Below are positions 28,238-35,642 of a DNA stretch of 35,642 bases, piece after piece. This DNA is from Actinomycetes bacterium. GTDB lineage: Bacteria > Actinomycetota > Acidimicrobiia > Acidimicrobiales > Microtrichaceae. The notes under the pieces were generated by a model. It was not told where the DNA came from and searched no databases. It saw only the letters and a program-made list of their open reading frames with translations. The DNA lies in assembly GCA_023389745.1 (NCBI GenBank), contig JAEWED010000087.1, forward strand, positions 1-35,642. The letters are read 5' to 3'. The stretch's first letter is position 1. Each line of letters begins with the position of its first letter. Made by a program: the position numbers and the translations under genes.

Positions 28238-28800
28238 TGCCCACCCCACTGCAGGCCCGAGTCAACCCGCCGACGAACGTCCCTGGGGACCGCCAGCGAC
28301 GGACGAACCGCGCGTTGTCCCAGGGGCTCGACGCGTTGCCGTTCTTCCCGATCTCCGAGTACATCGTGCGCACGCCGGCCACCACGTCGGTCACCGCGAC
28401 ATCACCTACCGTGCTCGCGATCAACTCGGTGAACGTCGAGGTCGACATCGACAAGACCGAGGTGTGGACCGACCTGGTCATCGACTACCTGGGGTCGATG
28501 TTCGCTCCGACCGCTGCCATCCCTGTCCACTTCACCTTCGATCTGATCGAACGTGAGTCGGGAGCCATCATCCTGGGCTCGTCGCCGCTCGGGCGTTCCG
28601 TCGCGGGGCTGAACACCCATTCGCTCGCGTGGGGCCATTCGCGCCTGCACAACATCGCGCCCGGGGGCTACACCGTGCGGCTCAAGTGGCACCTCAACGC
28701 AGCGGGGACCGCTCGACTCGACTCGAACGACCAGCAGCTCCTCACCGTCGTCGAGGCGCTCCCACGACCGCAGCCCACGTTCGTCGAACCGGAGGACTGA
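28237..28800 (+). CDS. Beta-rich virion protein, 187 aa
   Basis: The ATG shares one base with the previous stop (TGATG). A basic N-terminus (ARVNPPTNVPGDRQRRTNRAL) precedes a beta-sandwich-like body (SVNVEVDIDKTEVWTDLVIDY, HFTFDLIERESGAIILGS, GGYTVRLKWHLN). It sits between the large tail protein and the adaptor, so it is probably a tail or neck component. No named family recognised. Confidence 0.6.
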   Translation: MPTPLQARVNPPTNVPGDRQRRTNRALSQGLDALPFFPISEYIVRTPATTSVTATSPTVLAINSVNVEVDIDKTEVWTDLVIDYLGSMFAPTAAIPVHFTFDLIERESGAIILGSSPLGRSVAGLNTHSLAWGHSRLHNIAPGGYTVRLKWHLNAAGTARLDSNDQQLLTVVEALPRPQPTFVEPED

Positions 28801-28802
28801 CC

Positions 28803-29495
28803 ATGCCCATGACGCTCGCCCAGGCGATCGAAGGAACCCAGGACCGGCTCAACGAGCTCGGCTCCACCGGCGTCGCGTGGCAGCTCTCGTCGTTGCGTCG
28901 GTGGATCAACGAGGCAGTCCAGGACATCGCTCGACGCACCGAGACGCTCCTGGTGAACGAGGATCTCGCCATCGACATCGGGGACTCCGGGGTGCAGCTG
29001 CCGGCCGACGTGCTGCGCGTGCACCAGGTGGCCTACACCGAAGGCACCGACCGGACCATCGCGCTCGAGTACCGGGCGTTCAACGCGATCGACGCCACCT
29101 GGTACGCGAACACCACCACCGCCGTCCAGGCCCGACCCCGTGAGTTCACTCTGCGGGGTGCACCGCCGAACCTCGAGCTCCTGGTCAACCCTCGCCCGTC
29201 GGTCGCCGGCACCATCACCGTCCACTACTACAAGCTGCCGGCCAAGCTGGCGACGGACGGCACCGACGACACCGACCAGCTCGAGGTGGTCGAGGCGTAC
29301 ACGGACCTGGTGCTCGACTACGCGTGCTTCCTCGCGCTGCGCCGCGATCGTGACCCCCGCTGGCAGGAGCACCGCCTCGCGTATGAGGAGAACCTCAAGG
29401 CGATGCTCGATCAGACCCGCCACTGGTCCGACCAGGCGGCGCACGTGAACCGGCAGGGCAACTCGGTCCCCGACTGGATCGTCTACCCCTACTGA
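28803..29495 (+). CDS. Head-tail adaptor protein, 230 aa
   Basis: The ATG has GGAGG upstream. The start TLAQAIEGTQDRLNELGSTG, then LRRWINEAVQDIARRTE, and a C-terminal helix with DLVLDYACFLALRRDRDPRWQEHR are typical of phage adaptor proteins (P22 gp4 / T7 gp11-like, DUF6682-like) that bind below the portal ring. The middle is beta-rich (FTLRGAPPNLELLVNPRPS, ITVHYYKLP). It is thus expected to link portal and tail. The family call is by pattern recognition. Confidence 0.65.
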   Translation: MPMTLAQAIEGTQDRLNELGSTGVAWQLSSLRRWINEAVQDIARRTETLLVNEDLAIDIGDSGVQLPADVLRVHQVAYTEGTDRTIALEYRAFNAIDATWYANTTTAVQARPREFTLRGAPPNLELLVNPRPSVAGTITVHYYKLPAKLATDGTDDTDQLEVVEAYTDLVLDYACFLALRRDRDPRWQEHRLAYEENLKAMLDQTRHWSDQAAHVNRQGNSVPDWIVYPY

Positions 29496-29557
29496 TCCAC
29501 TCATCGCGTCCACCTATTCGGGGCGTTAGGTGGACGACGCGGTAGGCTCCGGCCATG
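29495..29557 (+). promoter_or_regulatory. Promoter region of the internal-protein genes with motif palindrome
   Basis: A motif copy ATCCACTCATC (29495-29505) is followed by GTCCACCTA (29508-29516) and its inverse TAGGTGGAC (29527-29535), then TAGGCT (29543-29548) 6 nt before the ATG at 29555. No ribosome-binding site is present. This repeats the layout at 17396-17425 and at 13721. Confidence 0.5.
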
Positions 29558-30787
29558 AGTCTCGTCTCCGCATTCCGAGCGCAGACCGCCTCGGCTCAGG
29601 CCCGAGCCAAGCCGAAGGTGAACACTCCGGTGCAGGCTGCCGGGGTTCCCTCGTACAACCCGTACCAGCTCGGGATGAACACCGACCCGAAGCAGAAGAC
29701 GGGCTCGCCGATGCCGGCGCAGAAGCCCTCGTGGAAGGACCAGGCGAAGGGCATCGCGCAGGACGCGTACCGCCAGGCTCAGACCGCACGCGGCCAGGGC
29801 TCGACGTCGTGGGTCACCCGCGACAACAGCCGCGACATCGAAGCGATGGTGGGGCTGCTCGGCACCGGCTACCAGATGGACCGGGCCGCGATGCAGGACC
29901 AGGTCGACGCGCTCATCAACGCGAACGGCCTGCGCACCACGGCGTTCGACCAGAAGGAAGCGGCGCTGCGCAACGAGCTCAAGACGAAGCTCGAGATGGC
30001 CGGCATCGACACGCGGGCGATCGACCTGCAGCTCGGCAACATCCCCCAGTGGCAGGCGTTCCTCGACCAGAACCACGCGGCCACCGTCGGTCAGATCGCC
30101 ACCAACCGGAACCACGCCTACCAGCTCAAGGCGTCCGCGCTCGAGGACCGCAAGCTCGACGAGAAGGACATCGCGAAGGCCCGGGAGGCGCTCGCCGGCC
30201 AGGTGAGCCGCGAGCGTCGCAACGCCCTGTCCGACGCGACGGTGCGCGGTGTCGTTGGATCGGTCGGTCAGGACTGGGACGACATCGAAGCCGAGCGCCA
30301 GGTCGCCGCCGGCAAGATCGACGCCGAGAATGCCCGCTCCGCGAAGGCGCTGCGAGATCGCCACGCGGACATCGACAACAACATCGCGAACCTCAACTGG
30401 GACATCGAGCGCGCAGGGCTCACCCACCGCGAGGAGACGGCCAAGCTCAAGGAGCGTCAGCAGCTCCTCCAGCTCGAGGCCGAGAAGGCGCGCCTGTCGG
30501 CCATCGACATGCAGAACGCGGTGAACACGGCGCTCGCGAACCTCGGCCTCGACCGGGCGATGTCCCAGGGCCAGTTCCTCGAGTCAATGGCGAACGCCCG
30601 AGCAGCGGATCAGGCGGCGCTGCGCAACTACCTGCAGGCCGTCGCGAACCAGCAGCAGCAGCACCAGCAGTGGCAGGAGAAGGTCCAGTGGACCCCCGAG
30701 CAGATGGCCTTCTTCCGCGCCGTGCAGAACCAGCAGACCGACCAGAAGCGCAACCAGGGCAACGCCTGGGGCAGCGCGTTCCGGTGA
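29555..30787 (+). CDS. Coiled-coil internal (ejection) protein, 410 aa
   Basis: Almost entirely helical from residue 60 on, rich in Ala, Gln, Glu, Lys and Arg. Long heptad stretches include DWDDIEAERQVAAGKIDAENARSAKALRDRHADID and AKLKERQQLLQLEAEKARLS. The C-terminus has a Gln run (ANQQQQHQQW). These features fit internal virion proteins ejected with DNA in short-tailed phages. It starts a new transcription unit and is followed by the amidase-bearing protein. No enzyme motif. The role is inferred from make-up and position. Confidence 0.62.
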   Translation: MSLVSAFRAQTASAQARAKPKVNTPVQAAGVPSYNPYQLGMNTDPKQKTGSPMPAQKPSWKDQAKGIAQDAYRQAQTARGQGSTSWVTRDNSRDIEAMVGLLGTGYQMDRAAMQDQVDALINANGLRTTAFDQKEAALRNELKTKLEMAGIDTRAIDLQLGNIPQWQAFLDQNHAATVGQIATNRNHAYQLKASALEDRKLDEKDIAKAREALAGQVSRERRNALSDATVRGVVGSVGQDWDDIEAERQVAAGKIDAENARSAKALRDRHADIDNNIANLNWDIERAGLTHREETAKLKERQQLLQLEAEKARLSAIDMQNAVNTALANLGLDRAMSQGQFLESMANARAADQAALRNYLQAVANQQQQHQQWQEKVQWTPEQMAFFRAVQNQQTDQKRNQGNAWGSAFR

Positions 30788-30798
30788 GGGAGTAGACG

Positions 30799-32154
30799 AT
30801 GTTCACGGACTGGATGTCCTTCTACAACCAAGCTCGACCGGCCGTCGGTGGCGGCGGTGCGCCCATGTTCTTCGACTGGGGCCAGACCGCCGCGTCGGGT
30901 GTGCCGATGCGAGTCGTCGGCCAGGGTGCGCTGCAGGGTCCACCGGCGATGTTCGGCGGCGTCCCGATGCAGGTCAACTCCCCCGGCATGGTCGGAGCGC
31001 CGATGAGCGTGGCTCCGTCGACGATGGGTGTCCGCGTCGGCGAGGGCGTGGTGCAGTCGGCGTCTCGGCCACCGCGCTACTTGCCGGCGACGATCACCAA
31101 GGAAGGTGTGCACCTCGGCGGTGCACCATCGAGCGCGCTGCAGACGATCACCAAGGAGGGTGTGCGCGTCGGTGAGGGGGCCGTCCAGTCCGCCGGTCGA
31201 CCCCCCGTCGCACCCGGCGGCGCCATCGAGCTCTACCGACCGGCTGCCGCCGCAACCCAGGGTGGTCGTGCCGGCGTGATGAACGCCCTGCGCAACGCGT
31301 TCTCCGGTGCCCGCAAGGTCCCGACCCGCGGCGGTGGTGTCGCGGGAATCGCGGGTGGCATCGCCGGCAACATGCTCGACGAGTCCCAGCTGCTCGGTGG
31401 TGACGAGTCGGTCGCGAACGACACGGCGTCCAAGATGCTCAAGTGGGGTGGCGCCGGCGCGGCTCTCGGCTCGATGATTCCCGGTGTCGGCACGGTCGTC
31501 GGTGGCCTCGGTGGTGCGGCGGTAGGTGCCGGCCACGAGTTCCTCGCAATCCTCACCCGAGCCGACTGGGGTGCGCGACCCGCGAAGCAGCGCATCCTGA
31601 TGACCCGGTCCAAGGGGATGTTCACCCACTACACCGCGGGGCCACGGGCGAAGAACCGCTCCGAGGGCATCTCGCGGATGCGCTCGGTCCAGGGGTTCCA
31701 TCAGGGGCCGTCGCGCGGGTGGGCGGACTTCGCGTACTCGTTCGGTGTCGACGACGAGGGCACCATCTACGAGGGCCGCGGCTGGGGTGTCGTCGGTGGG
31801 CACACCCAGGGCCACAACTCCACGTCGCACGCGGTCGTCGCGATGCTCAACGCGGGCGATCACCCGACCGACGCGATGCTCCGGTCGATCCTGTGGCTGC
31901 ACCTCGAGCACGACCGCCGCTACGGCTCCGGGTTCCACCTCCCGCACCGGGCTGCCGGCCAGACGGCGTGCCCTGGTGGGCCGCTGACCGACTTCATGAA
32001 CCGTGGTATGACCGGTGTCGCCGGTCCGCCTGTTGAGATGGCACCTCGCGCGTCGGTCAACCTGGTCGAGCTCCGTCGGTACTTCGCCGCGGTGGCCGAG
32101 CACAACCTGCGGCTCGCGGTCATGGTGTGCTCCCTTGCTCGTCGAATGGGGTAA
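30799..32154 (+). CDS. Virion protein with C-terminal N-acetylmuramoyl-L-alanine amidase (PGRP/Amidase_2) and glycine-zipper segment
   Basis: 451 aa with GAGGGAG before the ATG. The first about 200 residues are low-complexity and contain a repeated unit (GVRVGEGVVQSA / GVRVGEGAVQSA; TITKEGV twice). A glycine-zipper membrane segment (GGAGAALGSMIPGVG, TVVGGLGGAAVGAG) spans about 215-248. The amidase domain starts at TRADWGARP (about 253). His277 (HYTAG), His383 (PHRAAG) and Cys391 (ACPGG) look like the zinc ligands. It cleaves the bond between muramic acid and L-alanine. A glycine zipper suggests membrane contact, so local wall digestion during DNA entry fits better than a free endolysin. Confidence 0.8.
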   Translation: MFTDWMSFYNQARPAVGGGGAPMFFDWGQTAASGVPMRVVGQGALQGPPAMFGGVPMQVNSPGMVGAPMSVAPSTMGVRVGEGVVQSASRPPRYLPATITKEGVHLGGAPSSALQTITKEGVRVGEGAVQSAGRPPVAPGGAIELYRPAAAATQGGRAGVMNALRNAFSGARKVPTRGGGVAGIAGGIAGNMLDESQLLGGDESVANDTASKMLKWGGAGAALGSMIPGVGTVVGGLGGAAVGAGHEFLAILTRADWGARPAKQRILMTRSKGMFTHYTAGPRAKNRSEGISRMRSVQGFHQGPSRGWADFAYSFGVDDEGTIYEGRGWGVVGGHTQGHNSTSHAVVAMLNAGDHPTDAMLRSILWLHLEHDRRYGSGFHLPHRAAGQTACPGGPLTDFMNRGMTGVAGPPVEMAPRASVNLVELRRYFAAVAEHNLRLAVMVCSLARRMG

Positions 32155-32208
32155 CGTCCGCGTCGCCTACATCGCGATTGCGAGATCGCGAGCCGAGGAG
32201 ACTCGGTT

Positions 32209-32249
32209 GAACGAGGGCCGGTCGGACTGTCTCCTCCCGGCCCTCGTTC
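32209..32249. terminator. Bidirectional hairpin between convergent blocks
   Basis: A perfect 13-bp inverted repeat: GAACGAGGGCCGG (32209-32221) and its complement (32237-32249), 15-nt loop. It is preceded by two smaller hairpins, CGCGAT/ATCGCG (about 32173-32190) and CCGAG/CTCGG (about 32193-32206). The region separates the rightward amidase gene (stop 32154) from the leftward gene ending at 32272, so it probably stops both. Confidence 0.8.
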
Positions 32250-32271
32250 GCGTTCGGGGTCGCAGTGGCCG

Positions 32272-32601
32272 TCATGTCGACCGCCGCTTGAAGCCGGACA
32301 CGAGGGCGGACCTGCTCGGTGTCGCCGGCCGGGCGATGAGCGCAGTCGCGTTGCCCTCGGGGTCGTCATCCGCGAGCCGGTACGCGTTGAGCGCTCCGGC
32401 CGGCAGGCCCGTGAACGCTGTGAGTGCCACCGTGTGCGCGGCGATGATCTTGCGGCGACGGGCCAGGTAGTCCGACAGGGTGCGCTCGTTGATGCCGGTG
32501 GCCCGTGCGACGTCGCGCACACCGTGGCGCTCGGCGGTCATCCACTGCCCGAGGGGGGACGTGGTGTTGAAGGGTCGGCCGGTGCGGACGCGTTGGGTCA
32601 T
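32272..32601 (-). CDS. Cro/CI-like helix-turn-helix protein, 109 aa
   Basis: The ATG at 32601 has GAGGAG upstream and overlaps the giant gene's stop as ATGA. Residues about 17-50 (LGQWMTAERHGVRDVARATGINERTLSDYLARRR) match the XRE/Cro-type helix-turn-helix, with RDVARATGINERTLSDYL as the recognition part. The remainder has a hydrophobic helix (TVALTAFTGLPAGALNAY) and a basic end. It may repress early or late transcription and could be the protein that binds one of the repeat families. That is inference. Confidence 0.75.
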   Translation of the reverse strand: MTQRVRTGRPFNTTSPLGQWMTAERHGVRDVARATGINERTLSDYLARRRKIIAAHTVALTAFTGLPAGALNAYRLADDDPEGNATALIARPATPSRSALVSGFKRRST

Positions 32602-35600
32602 CGCTCCTCGCTTCGGTTGAACGCGAGGGCGTCGTCGAGCTGCCCGGACGCACGCGCCTCGAGCAGCCGAGCGACGGTCTCCTCGCCGTAGAGGTCGACG
32701 AGCCCCTGCAGGTCGCCGCCGGCCTTGAGGGCTTCGGACTCGCGGGTCGTCGCGTCCTCCTGCCGCTTGAGCTCGGCGCCGATGTAGTCGTTCTCACGGC
32801 TGTAGCGGCGGTACGCGGTCGGCAGCCCGACACCGCCCCAGAGCACGCGGTCCGCGGTCTCGGGGTCGGTCATGCGGAGCTTCTGGTACTCGGGGTCCTG
32901 GCCCATGTAGCGCATCAGCGCGCCGAGGTGGGGCAGCGAGTTGAGCGTCAGGTTCTTCACCGGGTTGCCAGTGTCGACAACCATGCCGCCGGTCTCCGCG
33001 CTGTACGACATGCTCGGGTAGAGGTCGATGCCACCCTGCTGCGCGTCGAACCCGAGGGCCTGGGCCGCGGTGGCGAACAAGGGGTTGGTGTTGCCCAGCC
33101 ATCCGGCGAGAGTGAACAGCTTCGCCGTGTCGTTGAACGGGTTCATGCCGCCGACGCGGATGGCCTTGCGCTTCCCCTCGTCGTCGGGCTCGCCCCACTG
33201 GATCAGATCGAGCATGTCGGTCGACGCCGCGTCGCCCATGTCTTCCATCACGATGCGCGACCCGCCGGCCACGATCGCGGCGCGCCACGGGTGATCGGCC
33301 GGGTAGTTGAACGCGAAGCGCATCAGGTGCGACAGCCACGAGTAGAACGGGAAGATCGGCCGCAGCACCGACCGCTCGAACGGGGTGAGCGCGGCGACGT
33401 CCTGCAGCACCTTGCGCGACACGACCACGGCCTCCTCGGCGGCGAGGGCCTTGGTCGCAGCCTCGGACATGCCGCGCTTCGCGAACTTCCGCGTGGCCTG
33501 CGACTCACCTTCGAGGAAGGTCATCACGCGGTACATGTCGTCGACGTAGGAGTTCCAGTCGAACGACGCCTGGATGCCTCTGCGGCCGAGCTTGCCGGCC
33601 TGGGACTGCTCCCACCACCGACCGAGCGAGCGGCCCTGCTTGAGCGCCAGAGCGGCCTCGTCGCGGCCGATCATGCCGATGATGCGCTCGAGCTCCCGGG
33701 GGATGTGGCGGGGCAGGGGGTCACCGGCGCGAGCGGCGCGGACGATCTCGTTCGCCTGGCCCATGAAGCGGAACGCCTGGGGGCCGACCTCCGCCGACAT
33801 CATGCCGGCACCACCGACGATGTTGTAGAGGTGCCAGCGCGGGCTGAGCGGCAGAAGCGAGATCCGCCACATGCGCGTGATCGGGTCGTTGAGGCCGCGG
33901 AGACTGGTCATACGGGACCCGTTGGCTGCCTCGAGTGTCGCGGCCACCTGACGGGGCACCCACACGCGCTCGGCGCCGACACCGGACGTCTTGCCACTGA
34001 ACGGCATGAGCTTCGCCGGGTCGAACGGTCGATACTGCTTGGAGATCAGCTCGTCGCGGATCTCGAGCAGCGACTTCGACGGGTTCATCGCGTGGATCGC
34101 TTCGGCCGCGGGTGTGAACTCGTCGTAGAGCGACGCCTCGGAACGACCGAACTGCTGGGCCACCTCGCGGGCGGTCTGCTCGCCGACCTCGCGACGGATG
34201 ATGTCGAACGCCTGGTGGCTCACCGCGATCGACGGGGAGTGCACCGACGGGCTGATGTCCGCGACGCGAGCCCGTGCGGACTGCAGCGAGGGGACGGTGC
34301 CGTCGAGCTTCGCGATGCCCACCTTGCGGGCACGATCGGGGGACACGCGCGGCACGTAGATGGGGTCCTCGCCGGCCTCCTTGAGCTTCTCCCATGTGCC
34401 GCGCACACCCTCGCGGAGCTTCGAGAACTCGCGGGCGTCGAACCCGGGGATGCGATCGAGTACGCCTTCGCGCAGGTACCGCATCGCGGCGGCGTCGTCG
34501 GTGAGCACCGAGTCGTCCATCAGCTTCGCGACGTACTGCTCGCCCGCGCGGCGCGTGATGAGCTCGTCGAACCGCGCGGGGTTGATCTTCTTGCGGACCG
34601 CCTCGGCCGACCGGTGGGCCAGGTTCGCCTCGTTGATGACCCGACGGATCTGGAACATCTTCTGGTCGGTGAGCGGCACCGCGCCGTGCCCGTAGTTCTT
34701 GAGCTGGTTGACCCGGCGTGCAGCGGCGGCGAACCCTTCGGCCTCGGTGAGCTCGCGGACCGCGGTGGCCGCACTCGACCAGTCGTCGTTGTCGATCCAC
34801 CCGCGGATCTCGGCCCACCGTGGGTCCACCTCGGCGAGCGCGTCGATGTCGTCGATCACGCCGCGGTGCACGGTCGACTTCCACTCGCCCGTCTTGCGGT
34901 TGCGACGGTTGGTCACCTTGCCGGTGCCGAACACCTCGCCGACCGCTGCGATCGCCCGGTCCTGGGCGCGGTTGATGCGGCCGGCGTCGGCCTTGTTGAA
35001 CCACTCGTCGCCGATCTTCACCAGGTCCCCGGACGCCGCCTGGGTCTGAGCGAGGGCGTCCATCGTGGAGCGGTAGTCCGCGACGTACTTCGCCTCGTCG
35101 CCGGTGAGCGCCGCTGTGCCACGCGTGTCGGTGGTCATGAGCTCGTGGAGCTGGGCCTCGCGCTCGCGGGTCATGCCGCCGTAGCGCTCGGCGAGCTTCG
35201 AGTCGTCGGAGAGCTCGGCCCACTCGCGAAACACGTTGCCGGTCGCGTCGTCCATCTGCGGGCGCCGGAGCCGGGCCTCGATGGTCTGCTCACCGAGCGA
35301 CACGGTGCGGATCGCCGCGCGGGACTGCTGGCCGAACGCGTCGGAGATCGCGGCGAGCGGCTTGGTCTGCCACGCTGCGTCGATCATCTGCCCGAGCCGG
35401 TTGGGGACCAGGTCGCCGACGTCATCGAGCTTGCGCGTCGCGGCGACCTTCAACGGTCGGACCGGCTTGGTGTAGGTGCCGGTGGCCCGAGTCGCGTCGG
35501 CAGCGGCCTCGGCAGCCTTCACCACCTTGGTGCCCTTCGCGACCTTGCCGGCGACCGGCAGGATGTCCAACAGGTGCAGCAGCGGGTGCTCGACGATCTC

Positions 35601-35642
35601 GCCGAAGTCGCCAGCAGCGATGTTCGACGCGACGTACGTGCC
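32598..35642 (-). CDS. Giant probable virion/internal protein (N-terminus cut by window edge), at least 1,014 aa
   Basis: The frame runs through the right edge: upstream of the TTG at 35570 it continues as GTYVASNIAAGDFGEIVEHP, so the true start lies outside. The visible protein is mostly helical and charged. It has hydrophobic stretches with LSPRWHLYNIVGGAGMMSA (about 455 residues from the stop) and FPFYSWLSHLMRFAFNYP (about 285 residues from the stop). The latter matches a motif I associate with very large internal/ejection-type phage proteins. Gly- and Asn-rich parts near the C-terminus (GGMNPFNDTAKLFTLAGWLGN) would suit a capsid-interior or membrane-contacting protein. Being on the opposite strand to the other virion genes is unusual. 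Confidence 0.6.
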   Translation of the reverse strand, partial: GTYVASNIAAGDFGEIVEHPLLHLLDILPVAGKVAKGTKVVKAAEAAADATRATGTYTKPVRPLKVAATRKLDDVGDLVPNRLGQMIDAAWQTKPLAAISDAFGQQSRAAIRTVSLGEQTIEARLRRPQMDDATGNVFREWAELSDDSKLAERYGGMTREREAQLHELMTTDTRGTAALTGDEAKYVADYRSTMDALAQTQAASGDLVKIGDEWFNKADAGRINRAQDRAIAAVGEVFGTGKVTNRRNRKTGEWKSTVHRGVIDDIDALAEVDPRWAEIRGWIDNDDWSSAATAVRELTEAEGFAAAARRVNQLKNYGHGAVPLTDQKMFQIRRVINEANLAHRSAEAVRKKINPARFDELITRRAGEQYVAKLMDDSVLTDDAAAMRYLREGVLDRIPGFDAREFSKLREGVRGTWEKLKEAGEDPIYVPRVSPDRARKVGIAKLDGTVPSLQSARARVADISPSVHSPSIAVSHQAFDIIRREVGEQTAREVAQQFGRSEASLYDEFTPAAEAIHAMNPSKSLLEIRDELISKQYRPFDPAKLMPFSGKTSGVGAERVWVPRQVAATLEAANGSRMTSLRGLNDPITRMWRISLLPLSPRWHLYNIVGGAGMMSAEVGPQAFRFMGQANEIVRAARAGDPLPRHIPRELERIIGMIGRDEAALALKQGRSLGRWWEQSQAGKLGRRGIQASFDWNSYVDDMYRVMTFLEGESQATRKFAKRGMSEAATKALAAEEAVVVSRKVLQDVAALTPFERSVLRPIFPFYSWLSHLMRFAFNYPADHPWRAAIVAGGSRIVMEDMGDAASTDMLDLIQWGEPDDEGKRKAIRVGGMNPFNDTAKLFTLAGWLGNTNPLFATAAQALGFDAQQGGIDLYPSMSYSAETGGMVVDTGNPVKNLTLNSLPHLGALMRYMGQDPEYQKLRMTDPETADRVLWGGVGLPTAYRRYSRENDYIGAELKRQEDATTRESEALKAGGDLQGLVDLYGEETVARLLEARASGQLDDALAFNRSEER

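Noticed and set aside
13938..29495. Long-tail tape measure protein
   Set aside because: No very long helical gene lies between the capsid and adaptor genes on the plus strand; the 890-aa gene is beta-rich.
1..35642. CRISPR array or integrase gene
   Set aside because: No regularly spaced repeats of CRISPR type and no tyrosine or serine recombinase motifs were seen on either strand.

Overview
The window looks like most of the genome of a tailed bacteriophage (or prophage) of a high-GC host, probably an actinobacterium. The host call is inference. It rests on the GC-rich codon use, frequent GTG starts, TANNNT-type -10 boxes placed 6-8 nt before ATG (leaderless starts) and Lys/Ala/Pro tails of the histone H1-like kind common in actinobacterial proteins. 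Genes are tightly packed, mostly with 1-8 nt stop/start overlaps. Both ends of the window cut a gene. No integrase, rRNA, CRISPR array or canonical tRNA was found.

Layout. (1) About 1-13,425, minus strand: the non-structural block. From its promoter side (right) to left it holds a set of acidic proteins of unknown function (9.2-13.4 kb), a small helix-turn-helix protein (8.65-9.06 kb), a repeat-rich regulatory or origin-like region (8.04-8.65 kb), a probable ribbon-helix-helix protein, a DinG/XPD-like helicase, a train of small zinc-ribbon proteins, an orphan DNA methyltransferase, an H1-tailed protein, and a nucleoside 2-deoxyribosyltransferase-like enzyme cut by the left edge. (2) 13,735-32,154, plus strand: packaging and virion block. 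It holds a terminase small-subunit-like protein, the large terminase, an Acb2/Tad1-like candidate anti-CBASS protein, zinc ribbons, the portal, a collagen-like protein, a scaffold-like protein, the major capsid protein, a decoration-like protein, a large beta-rich protein, an adaptor, a coiled-coil internal protein and an amidase with a glycine-zipper segment. No tape measure, sheath or tube gene is visible, so a short-tailed (podovirus-like) virion is the best guess. (3) 32,272-35,642, minus strand: a giant probable virion protein cut by the right edge, followed by an overlapping Cro/CI-like helix-turn-helix gene. The two convergent blocks meet at a strong hairpin.

The most interesting content is regulatory. 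(a) A leader hairpin with the same six-base loop, AUAGGC, but two different GC stems lies just before the ribosome-binding site of four leftward transcripts. (b) A short motif, roughly RTCYACYYAT, recurs about twenty times, almost only in the short gaps between genes; this resembles the dispersed stoperators of L5-like phages. (c) A 49-nt tRNA-like minihelix ending in CCA sits between two genes. (d) An array of GGTACC-centred repeats at 8.2-8.4 kb shares a 13-mer with the portal promoter. On the protein side, the Acb2/Tad1-like protein and the block of unknown acidic proteins are the best candidates for host-defence functions.
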